Origin: Thermoplasmatales archaeon
GTDB taxonomy: Archaea; Thermoplasmatota; E2; DHVEG-1
Assembly: GCA_023140035.1 (NCBI GenBank)
Contig: JAGLML010000048.1
Location: 1-7,503 of the forward strand
Direction: 5' to 3'
Length of the DNA: 7,503 nucleotides
Below, one piece after another: positions 1 to 5,139 of this stretch (position 1 is the stretch's first letter; the number at the start of each line of letters is the position of its first letter). The position numbers and the translations under genes are program-made. Below the pieces are notes generated by a model. The model saw nothing but the letters and a program-made list of their open reading frames with translations. It did no database searches and was not told where the DNA came from.

Positions 1-395
1 CGGTAATTTAACAAACATTCTTTCTCAAAACCCATTAGAATCAAATCGTATTTCTTTTTATTTAGCTGGCCTTTTATGACTGTACTGAATTCCCCATTTA
101 TTATTTCTTCTTCAAAAGCAACGTTTTTATTCTTGAAAAAAAGTTCCGCGTCATCAAAAATAATTTTATCCGCTGATTGTACATACCTCCTAATTATCTC
201 CTTCTTTGTTTCCGCTCTTTCGTGAGTCGTTCTATAAACATCTGAAAGTTTATCTGTCTGATTTAAAGTTTTTTCTTCTATTATATACAGTAAAGTTATT
301 GTACTGTTAAATTTTTCAGCTAGAAAAGCTCCAGTTTGAATTACTTCTTTTTGATAAAATTCTGAAGAAATTGGGATTAAAATATTCTTAAACAT
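1..395 (-). CDS. Universal stress protein (UspA-like), 3' end cut off by window edge
   Basis: This gene reads leftward from an ATG at 395-393 and stays open to base 1, giving 131 complete residues. A typical single-domain Usp has about 140-150, so only the C-terminal strand is probably missing. The start MFKNILIPIS matches the first beta strand of the Usp fold, the helix VIQTGAFLAEKF and strand STITLLYII follow, and KYDLILMGF near residues 114-122 is the usual fourth strand. Two ATP-site features look absent: the Asp normally after the first strand is Ser, and the MGxxG glycine pair is not present (MGFEKE). It therefore probably belongs to the non-ATP-binding UspA-like branch. The central segment (about residues 55-90) is charged and helical. 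A GGAGGT Shine-Dalgarno lies at 412-407, 11 nt before the start. It sits 42 bp behind the anion transporter gene on the same strand, which suggests co-transcription and a role tied to that transporter. The fold assignment is firm, the partner role is inference. Confidence 0.85.
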   Translation of the reverse strand, partial: MFKNILIPISSEFYQKEVIQTGAFLAEKFNSTITLLYIIEEKTLNQTDKLSDVYRTTHERAETKKEIIRRYVQSADKIIFDDAELFFKNKNVAFEEEIINGEFSTVIKGQLNKKKYDLILMGFEKECLLNY

Positions 396-406
396 AGTAA
401 TAAACA

Positions 407-412
407 ACCTCC
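407..412 (-). promoter_or_regulatory. Shine-Dalgarno of the usp gene
   Basis: The minus strand reads GGAGGT here, 11 nt before the ATG at 395. It indicates translation from a leadered, probably polycistronic message. Confidence 0.6.
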
Positions 413-437
413 ACCATCTCTAAAATATTTATATTTT

Positions 438-1892
438 TCATAGGCCCAACACTCCTTTCCAATAAATAATTGCTACAATAAAGATAATTCCTATACAAAT
501 AATATTTGCAACAACACCTGCTTTGAGCAAGTCTCTGCTTGAAAAATATCCTGACGAGTAGGCAATGGCATTACCTGGTGTAGCTATAATAAACATAAAT
601 GCTAACCCTCCACTAAGAGCTATTATTAGCGAAGCGAGTAGAGGGCTCACTCCAGGAATTTCAGTTGCAACTGCAAGTCCTATAGGTAGCAGTATTGCTA
701 CTGCCCCTACATTTGACATCATATTCGTTAACAAAATTGTAAAAATAATTAGCCCGAATATAACTAGATATGGATTGTTGCCTGCTACATCAAACATGAA
801 ATGGGCTGTCCAGGCTCCAGCACCTGTTTTTTGCATACCAATTCCAAGCGTTATCGCTCCACCATATAGTAATATAATTCCCCAAGGAACCCTTTTTTCA
901 ACGTCTTTCCATGTAATACATCCTGTGAAAAATAATAGGATGCTCCCCAATATTGCAATAACCGCAAGTCCAAAATATTGTGGCGATGAAAAGAAAATCC
1001 ACAGAAAAACAGTCAGACCTAAAATACATGAAACCACTATTTCATGTTTTCCCATTTTTCCTGCTATACTTACTTGATTATTGATCTCTTTTTTTGCTGT
1101 TGTAATGCTTTTAATTTCTATGGGGAAGGAGATTTGCAAAACAATCCAAACTAGAGGTAGGGCAATAAATACTATGGGCATTGAATATGTCATCCAGTCA
1201 AAAAAAGTTACAATTATTGGTGGATTTAAGTCAGAAAGCATACCAATAGTCAATGGATTTCTAGCACCACCCACAAGTGTACCTAGACTACCAATCGAAC
1301 ACCCATATGCAATCGATAACATGCTAACTTTGCCAAAATTACTTTTCCTCGGAGTTATCTTCATGGCAATTAAGATAGATACTACAATAGGTAAAAACAA
1401 GGCAGCTACACCATGCTCAGGCATTATAAAAGATAAAAATGCACAAGAAGACATTATTCCAAGAGTAAAGATTTTAGGACTCTTTTCAAAATAGCTTAGT
1501 AATTTTAATGCTATTCTTTTATGTAATCCATGTTTTTCTAATGCAGCAGCCAAAATGAAAGCACCTATTAAGAAAAATACAGCTTGGTTACCAAATGATG
1601 AGAAAACATCCTTTGCAGGCATAACACCCAACATGGGCTGAATTATTATTATCAGAAGGCCAGTAACGGCTAATGGGATTGGTTCAGTAACCCAAAGAAT
1701 TCCTCCCATTAGTAAAATACCAATCATAATCTTTCCATTATAGGATAAACCTTCTGGGGCAGGAAGAAAATAGATCAATGCAACCACTGAAAATGCAAAT
1801 ACAATAAAAAAGATGTTCCGTTTGGAAAGAGTGGGAGCCTTTCCTTTTATTAATTTGTACTCTATATCTTTTTTTTCATTATCTTCATTCAA
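438..1892 (-). CDS. SLC13/DASS-family anion transporter
   Basis: A 484-residue polytopic membrane protein of the divalent anion:sodium symporter family (SLC13/CitT/INDY), which imports di- or tricarboxylates or sulfate. Family signs are TEPIPLAVTGLL (residues 69-80), the GNQAVFFLIGAF helical hairpin (101-112), GTLVGGARNP (204-213), the second hairpin ILLYGGAITLG (340-350), and the end motif ATPGNAIAYSSGYF (437-450). The length is normal and there are about eleven hydrophobic segments. In VcINDY each repeat carries an SNT motif that helps form the Na+ and substrate sites. Here the second is SNV (393-395), and the first is replaced by PEH (158-160) in FIMPEHGVAALFLP. Cation coupling may therefore differ. 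The start is TTG at 1892-1890, the only plausible one: an in-frame stop lies at 1910-1908 and the next Met is residue 56. GAGGT (1909-1905) precedes it. A Usp gene follows closely downstream. The family is certain, the substrate unknown. Confidence 0.93.
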   Translation of the reverse strand: MNEDNEKKDIEYKLIKGKAPTLSKRNIFFIVFAFSVVALIYFLPAPEGLSYNGKIMIGILLMGGILWVTEPIPLAVTGLLIIIIQPMLGVMPAKDVFSSFGNQAVFFLIGAFILAAALEKHGLHKRIALKLLSYFEKSPKIFTLGIMSSCAFLSFIMPEHGVAALFLPIVVSILIAMKITPRKSNFGKVSMLSIAYGCSIGSLGTLVGGARNPLTIGMLSDLNPPIIVTFFDWMTYSMPIVFIALPLVWIVLQISFPIEIKSITTAKKEINNQVSIAGKMGKHEIVVSCILGLTVFLWIFFSSPQYFGLAVIAILGSILLFFTGCITWKDVEKRVPWGIILLYGGAITLGIGMQKTGAGAWTAHFMFDVAGNNPYLVIFGLIIFTILLTNMMSNVGAVAILLPIGLAVATEIPGVSPLLASLIIALSGGLAFMFIIATPGNAIAYSSGYFSSRDLLKAGVVANIICIGIIFIVAIIYWKGVLGL

Positions 1893-1904
1893 CTTTCTTA
1901 ACCC

Positions 1905-1909
1905 ACCTC
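1905..1909 (-). promoter_or_regulatory. Shine-Dalgarno supporting the TTG start of the transporter
   Basis: The minus strand reads GAGGT(GGG), 12 nt before the TTG codon at 1892. Spacing is similar to that of the usp gene, which supports the unusual start codon. Confidence 0.45.
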
Positions 1910-1945
1910 AAATTCTCATCGGTTCATTCATTTCATAATTTGTGT

Positions 1946-1957
1946 GCCATTAATGGC
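1946..1957. promoter_or_regulatory. 12-bp perfect palindrome, candidate operator
   Basis: GCCATTAATGGC is a perfect dyad in the region between the divergent transporter and VIT-like genes. On the minus strand it falls just downstream of a TATA-like CTTATTAAA (1973-1965), where transcription of the transporter would be expected to start near 1944. That is a classic repressor position. The function is inferred from sequence and place only. Confidence 0.35.
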
Positions 1958-1964
1958 CCAACTG

Positions 1965-1973
1965 TTTAATAAG
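1965..1973 (-). promoter_or_regulatory. Possible TATA box for the transporter-usp operon
   Basis: The minus strand reads CTTATTAAA. About 25 bp downstream gives a start site near 1944 and a leader of about 50 nt, consistent with the Shine-Dalgarno at 1909-1905. The AT-rich surroundings offer other candidates (for example AAATTATGA near 1930-1940). Confidence 0.3.
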
Positions 1974-2096
1974 CTTGGTTAATTTATGTTTTATGGATGG
2001 ATTTAAGAATTAAATTTTTTCTTATTTTTTGTCTCAAATGGTTGACGTAATTTTTTTAGAATTAGCCATAAATACAAATTTGTGATTAACAAAGCT

Positions 2097-2106
2097 TTAT
2101 TTAATT
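2097..2106 (+). promoter_or_regulatory. TATA box of the VIT-like gene (leaderless)
   Basis: TTTATTTAAT is centred about 27 bp before the ATG at 2128, so transcription should begin at or next to the start codon. There is no Shine-Dalgarno. A 10-bp palindrome ACAAATTTGT (2074-2083) lies just upstream and could bind a regulator, but such palindromes are common in AT-rich DNA. Confidence 0.45.
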
Positions 2107-2127
2107 TAAATATGTTAAACGGTTTTG

Positions 2128-2604
2128 ATGAGACATTCTTTGAAAACAGGATTTAGCTTTGGTCTAACTTCAGGAATAATTACGACACTTGGACTTATTG
2201 TAGGTTTACATTCTGGAACACATTCAAGGATCGTTATTATTGGTGGTATAATCACCATATCGATAGCTGATGCTTTTTCAGATTCAGTAGGCATTCATAT
2301 CAGCGAGGAATCTGAGGGTAAGCATAATAGTAGGGAGATATGGGAGTCAACAATCTCTACTCTCCTATCTAAATTTATTTTTTCAATTTCCTTTGTTATT
2401 CCTATTCTACTTCTGTCACTCTCAACAGCAATTACCATTAGCCTGATCTGGGGTTTTTCTCTTATTGGTATATTTAGTTACTACACTGCAAAGTTAAGAA
2501 AATCAAAGCCCTGGAAATCAATTTTAGAACATCTCGCTATCGCATTATTAGTCATAGTTATTACACACTATGTAGGTGTTTGGATATCAATTACCTTCAA
2601 TTAA
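2128..2604 (+). CDS. VIT/CCC1-like small membrane protein
   Basis: A 158-residue membrane protein resembling the VIT1/CCC1 family of Fe2+/Mn2+ transporters. FGLTSGIITTLGLIVGL (11-27) corresponds to the first helix with its glycine-rich turn. IADAFSDSVGIHISEESEG (46-64) matches the conserved end of the second helix and the charged segment after it. Three more hydrophobic helices follow at about 79-98, 100-120 and 132-155, giving the family's five helices. It is shorter than typical VIT1 (about 230 or more residues) because the cytoplasmic metal-binding helices between the second and third segments are absent. The Asp that in plant VIT1 lies in the first helix (SDG) appears as Ser (TSG), so metal transport is not assured. 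The first codon could be TTG at 2125, but ATG at 2128 fits the TATA spacing better. It appears monocistronic. Family resemblance is good, function uncertain. Confidence 0.75.
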   Translation: MRHSLKTGFSFGLTSGIITTLGLIVGLHSGTHSRIVIIGGIITISIADAFSDSVGIHISEESEGKHNSREIWESTISTLLSKFIFSISFVIPILLLSLSTAITISLIWGFSLIGIFSYYTAKLRKSKPWKSILEHLAIALLVIVITHYVGVWISITFN

Positions 2605-2620
2605 AAAGAACAGCAATAGT

Positions 2621-2629
2621 TTTATATGA
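2621..2629 (+). promoter_or_regulatory. TATA box of the pyroglutamyl peptidase gene (leaderless)
   Basis: TTTATATGA is centred 27 bp before the ATG at 2652, within the 47-bp gap after the VIT-like gene. There is no Shine-Dalgarno, so a leaderless transcript of its own is likely rather than read-through alone. Confidence 0.55.
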
Positions 2630-2651
2630 TATTAACATATAAAAAACATAG

Positions 2652-3356
2652 ATGAGGTTAATTAGAAATATTGTTATCGTAGGAACAATTTTTCTTACTG
2701 TTGCATCCCCTTTGGCATGCGGTATTACTTTTACAAATTTTCATACCGGTAATGAATTTGCCTCTAACACGCCGATCGTTTTGGTTACAGGTTTTGAACC
2801 TTTTGATATCTACGAGATTAACCCTTCTCAGTTAATTGCTGAGACACTTGATGGGCAGAATATTGAAGGGGCTGAAATAATTGGTATTATTTTACCTGTA
2901 AATTTTAATGAATCGGTTGAAGTTGTCATTCAGGCTATTATTGATTACAATCCATTGCTTGTGATAAGCATGGGTCTTTCTCCCAGTGCACATAAAATTA
3001 ATGTAGAAAAATGCGGTATAAATCTAAAGTGGTTGCCCCGTAATGAAAGTATGTGGTTTACCCCCCGTAGGTTAGATCCGTGTGGTCCTTTTATTCACTT
3101 ATCACCTCTTCATACAAGAGAAATAGTGTTGGAGATAAGAGAGGCCGGAATTCCTTCACGTCAGAGTTTTTTTGCTGGTTTGTATGTGTGTAATGCTGTA
3201 TTTTATGGAACGTTAGGTTATATTAAGGAGCATGAAATTTCTACAACAGCAGGTTTTATTCATGTTCCACTTTTGTCTTCTCAGGACCCTGATGGCATGG
3301 ATTTGGAGACAATGATTGAGGCTGTTAAAGTAGCAATTAAAACAAGTTTATATTGA
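2652..3356 (+). CDS. pcp: Pyroglutamyl peptidase I (pyrrolidone-carboxylate peptidase), with export signal
   Basis: A cysteine peptidase of family C15, which removes N-terminal pyroglutamate from peptides. The domain starts at about residue 41 with IVLVTGFEPFD and INPS, the usual first strand and loop. The catalytic triad can be placed by motif: Glu119 in NVEKCGIN (matching PERVAIN), Cys180 in FFAGLYVCNAVFY, and His204 in GFIHVPLL. The enzyme should therefore be active. The core has the normal length (about 195-215 residues), but about 40 residues precede it. RLIR followed by the hydrophobic stretch NIVIVGTIFLTVASPLA reads as a signal peptide or membrane anchor, then a polar linker. Cleavage around 22-24 is plausible. 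C23 is preceded by SPLA, a poor lipobox. Classical Pcp is cytosolic, so this copy would act outside the cell, perhaps in peptide scavenging. The start is fixed by the TATA box 27 bp upstream, and no other Met occurs before residue 107. Confidence 0.92.
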   Translation: MRLIRNIVIVGTIFLTVASPLACGITFTNFHTGNEFASNTPIVLVTGFEPFDIYEINPSQLIAETLDGQNIEGAEIIGIILPVNFNESVEVVIQAIIDYNPLLVISMGLSPSAHKINVEKCGINLKWLPRNESMWFTPRRLDPCGPFIHLSPLHTREIVLEIREAGIPSRQSFFAGLYVCNAVFYGTLGYIKEHEISTTAGFIHVPLLSSQDPDGMDLETMIEAVKVAIKTSLY

Positions 3357-3395
3357 ATTTCTTCATTTAATCAAGGTTTGATCGCCGTTAAAAAG

Positions 3396-3405
3396 TTTTA
3401 TAAAG
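3396..3405 (+). promoter_or_regulatory. TATA box of the 90-residue membrane protein gene
   Basis: TTTTATAAAG, preceded by purine-rich AAAAAG that could serve as a BRE, is centred about 27 bp before the ATG at 3428. It is among the best promoter matches in the window and again points to a leaderless mRNA. Confidence 0.6.
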
Positions 3406-3427
3406 AAAAAAATACTGACCATACCTT

Positions 3428-3700
3428 ATGAGAGATTTAATCAAGGCTCAGATAACAATTGGATTATTGGCTTATTTTGCCACTATATGGGATTTAATTC
3501 TCAATCGAGAGTACCCAAATTTAGTGAATGCAGCTAGCGTAATAATTCTTCAACTTGTTGTAATTCTGATTTTGTCCTATGTAATTTTGGCTATACTAGA
3601 ATGGGTAAGGATATTTGACTTAAAAACAAACTCAATATTAACACTGCTAGTACTAATTACAGTTCGGATATTATCCTCTTTACAAATGACTCTTATCTAA
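3428..3700 (+). CDS. Hypothetical 90-residue membrane protein
   Basis: I do not recognise this protein. It has three hydrophobic segments: about residues 7-25 (with an embedded WD), 33-60 (very hydrophobic, ending in EWVR), and 68-88. Short charged stretches lie between them (NREYPN and RIFDLKTN). No metal-binding or catalytic motif is visible, and there is no signal-peptide cleavage site. The layout resembles small phosphate-starvation-inducible PsiE-type membrane proteins in general shape (several helices, an EW...D step), but that is a weak impression and should not be used as a name. A well-placed TATA box and the ATG it predicts support it as a real gene. It ends 14 bp from the convergent PAS regulator gene, so the two transcripts meet. 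Confidence 0.65.
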   Translation: MRDLIKAQITIGLLAYFATIWDLILNREYPNLVNAASVIILQLVVILILSYVILAILEWVRIFDLKTNSILTLLVLITVRILSSLQMTLI

Positions 3701-3715
3701 AAATAAACTTTTTTT
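3701..3715. terminator. T-rich convergent terminator
   Basis: The 14-bp gap between the convergent genes carries a T run on the plus strand (3710-3715, after AAATAAAC) and TTTATTTTTA on the minus strand. Oligo-T tracts without hairpins suffice for termination in archaea, so it may serve both genes. Confidence 0.4.
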
Positions 3716-4656
3716 CATAAATTCTTTCGTTCAGTTATATCTTTGATAATGTGGACAGAACCAGAAATTTCTCCCTCTTCATCGATAATTGGAGATGTTG
3801 AAAACTCTAGATATTTTCCTAAATGTGGTTCAAAGAATTCAACAATAAAGGATTTTTTTGTTAATTGTGTTTGTTGGCATGGACAATTCGAATGTGGTTT
3901 TTTTGCACCATGGATTATCTCATAGCATTTTTTCCCAATGAATTTCTCGGGTTTATCTTGTAAAAATTCAGCAAAAGCTTTGTTTATCTTAATAATATTG
4001 AAATCTTTGTCATGAATGGAGATCATGTCTGTTATTGAATCGAATGTTGTTTCCCATTCTCTGACTGCCTGTGTCATTTTTCTTTCTATTCTTTGTTGCT
4101 CAGTGATGTCCTTGATAATCAAGGTTACTCCTGGTCTCCCATCATCAAAAGTCGTTGGAATATGTTTTATTTTAAAATAAAATTTCTCGGATCCAATTTG
4201 AACACTTGTTTCTATTGTTGTTTCTTTTCCATCTAGTGCATTTTTTATGTTTGTTAATACTTCTGGAATTTTAAAAAATGCTTTTGCAGAATCATTGATT
4301 CTATTGCCTAGAATGGATTCACGTTCAATATCCATCAGGCTTAGAAAATTTTCATTTGCCTGTATGATTTTAAGATCTCTATCCAGCAGTATTATAAAAT
4401 CTGATGTAAAATTTAACATGGTCGATAAGGGAATCCTTCTAGATGGAAAGAATACTTTTGCTGGACCAAAAGTAACCATTTCCACATGTCCTGAAATCAA
4501 GAGAATATCCAAATATTTTGCGACAGAATTTCTATTGATCTTCATTTTTCTTGATATATCCGATACAGTCATGCCTCTAGGATTCTTCTTGAGAATACTT
4601 TTGATTGAGGCCAGTTCCTTTTGATAACTTTCCACAAAATTGGATGAAAATATCAC
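3715..4656 (-). CDS. HTH-PAS-PAS sensory regulator
   Basis: A 313-residue protein with no membrane segment or kinase domain, so probably a one-component transcriptional regulator. Residues 15-60 form a winged helix-turn-helix (GMTVSDISRKMKINRNSVAKYLD as the two helices of the motif, read across 28-50), with the wing at HVEMVTFGPAKVFF (57-70). PAS1 spans about 79-186 and ends with DITEQQRI. PAS2 spans about 200-310 and ends with DITERKNL. PAS2 contains C244, H249, C258 and C260 in a KCYEIIHG...NCPC arrangement, which could hold heme or a metal. The ligand is not known. The layout resembles regulators numerous in methanogens. The start is uncertain: GTG at 4656 is the earliest in frame (a stop lies at 4662-4660), but a TATA box at 4664-4657 predicts transcription from about 4635, where another in-frame GTG (codon 8) would give 306 residues. 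The HTH is intact either way. Confidence 0.88.
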   Translation of the reverse strand: MIFSSNFVESYQKELASIKSILKKNPRGMTVSDISRKMKINRNSVAKYLDILLISGHVEMVTFGPAKVFFPSRRIPLSTMLNFTSDFIILLDRDLKIIQANENFLSLMDIERESILGNRINDSAKAFFKIPEVLTNIKNALDGKETTIETSVQIGSEKFYFKIKHIPTTFDDGRPGVTLIIKDITEQQRIERKMTQAVREWETTFDSITDMISIHDKDFNIIKINKAFAEFLQDKPEKFIGKKCYEIIHGAKKPHSNCPCQQTQLTKKSFIVEFFEPHLGKYLEFSTSPIIDEEGEISGSVHIIKDITERKNL

Positions 4657-4664
4657 TATTTATG
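4657..4664 (-). promoter_or_regulatory. TATA box of the HTH-PAS regulator gene
   Basis: The minus strand reads CATAAATA. About 26 bp downstream is the GTG at 4635-4633, matching the spacing of the leaderless genes in this window and favouring that codon over GTG 4656 as the start. Confidence 0.4.
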
Positions 4665-4709
4665 CATTTCGTTTTTGATTATCACTTATGCCATGCAAAG
4701 ACAGAAAAA

Positions 4710-4717
4710 TTTATATA
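4710..4717 (+). promoter_or_regulatory. Strong TATA box driving the unexplained 4740-5110 region
   Basis: AAAAATTTATATATCG (core TTTATATA), with an A-rich BRE-like stretch before it, is a near-consensus archaeal promoter. It predicts a start near 4740, exactly at the first base of a hairpin. No conventional gene starts within 380 bp, so it should drive an RNA, a small-peptide message, or a long leader of the NFACT gene. Confidence 0.55.
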
Positions 4718-4754
4718 TCGATTAATTCATCTGGGTTTTGCCAAGCATAATTGC

Positions 4755-5079
4755 ATGGCGGAAATGGTGAAGGGATAAAATATGAAGGAACTTATCATCT
4801 GCTCAGTAGTCACCTCAACTAAGCGCGATCTCTACAATCCACATACAAATTATGCTGAGCAAGTAAAACTTGGGGGAGTATAACCCATATGTTGCGTACA
4901 CCAGAATTAAAAGAATCCCATCTCTATGATTCCACCATCCCAAAGAACACGCTAGTTTACAACTCTTCCTCCTAAAAATGAGGTACCTCTTTCATTCCCG
5001 TGCATCCTATCTCTCCTTTTACGAGGGGTACCTCTACCCCGTCCAAAAAACCATCTGTGATTTGTTAATAAGGATGTAG
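4755..5079 (+). other. Chain of four tiny tightly spaced ORFs
   Basis: Four ATG-started ORFs run head to tail: 4755-4778 (7 residues, MAEMVKG), 4782-4883 (33 residues, starting MKELIICSVVTSTKRD), 4889-4975 (28 residues, starting MLRTPELKESHLYD), and 4978-5079 (33 residues, starting MRYLFHSRASYLSF). Gaps are 3, 5 and 2 bp, and all three forward frames are used. The second and third starts follow GGTGAAGGG and GGGGGAG, which are loosely Shine-Dalgarno-like. None matches a protein I know. The third to fourth step spans the same stem that pairs CCTC with GAGG. They could be short peptides, the remains of a frame-broken gene, or chance ORFs in an RNA gene. I favour the last slightly. Confidence 0.2.
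4980..5040. repeat. Two GGTACCTCT copies in palindrome/hairpin settings
   Basis: GGTACCTCT occurs at 4982-4990 and again at 5027-5035, 45 bp apart. The first lies in the perfect palindrome GAGGTACCTC (4980-4989). The second lies in a hairpin GGGGTA-CCTC-TACCCC (5025-5040). It may be a paired regulator site or part of an RNA fold. Confidence 0.4.
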
Positions 5080-5105
5080 ATTAAGTGAAGAGAAAATCCC
5101 ATTCC

Positions 5106-5115
5106 TTTTTAATGG
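5106..5115 (+). promoter_or_regulatory. Weak TATA-like element before the NFACT gene
   Basis: TTTTTAATGG is centred about 30 bp before the ATG at 5140. A second AT-rich element, ACATATAATG (5120-5129), is too close for a start at the ATG. Neither is as good as the box at 4710, so the source of the operon's transcript is uncertain. There is no Shine-Dalgarno before 5140. Confidence 0.25.
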
Positions 5116-5139
5116 TTAAACATATAATGTTTTAGAACA

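Larger units (their letters stand above)
4740..5110 (+). ncRNA. Candidate structured RNA or long 5' leader, unidentified
   Basis: This stretch is about 43% GC over 4741-5040, clearly above its AT-rich neighbours, and lies behind a strong promoter. Hairpins on the plus strand include 4740-4759 (GCCA A GCA, loop TAAT, TGC A TGGC), TGCTCAG 4800-4806 pairing with CTGAGCA 4855-4861, TGGG 4871-4874 with CCCA 4884-4887, CCTC 4968-4971 with GAGG 4980-4983, and GGGGTA 5025-5030 with TACCCC 5035-5040. A T5 tract at 5106-5110 could end the transcript. I looked for and did not find the signature loops of SRP RNA (GGAAG/GCAGCC type) or the conserved blocks of RNase P RNA, and there is no tRNA fold. It could equally be a leader of the NFACT-pelota operon or a decayed gene. 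Confidence 0.25.

Noticed and set aside
565..1494. Two long plus-strand open frames (170 and 137 codons)
   Set aside because: They lie antisense to the transporter gene, whose protein has clear family motifs throughout. Their translations are low-complexity and show no domain.
2125..2127. TTG as the start of the VIT-like gene
   Set aside because: The adjacent ATG at 2128 is a stronger start and fits the TATA spacing. The difference is a single residue.
2714..2723. Lipoprotein lipobox at C23 of the pyroglutamyl peptidase
   Set aside because: The residues before Cys are S-P-L-A, with Pro at -3 where Leu or Val is expected, so lipid anchoring is not supported. An ordinary signal peptide or anchor is retained.
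3743..4624. Plus-strand open frames inside the regulator gene
   Set aside because: The minus-strand HTH-PAS-PAS protein covers this DNA with intact domains. The plus-strand frames show no recognisable protein.
4740..5060. SRP RNA, RNase P RNA or tRNA in the gene-free region
   Set aside because: The expected conserved blocks (SRP helix 8 loop, RNase P CRI and CRV cores, tRNA T-loop GTTCRA) were not seen on either strand.
4900..5080. Minus-strand short reading frame in the gene-free region, including DGFLDGVEVPLVKGEIG
   Set aside because: It is protein-like in composition but only about 30 codons, opens after a stop with no ATG, and has no promoter or ribosome site.
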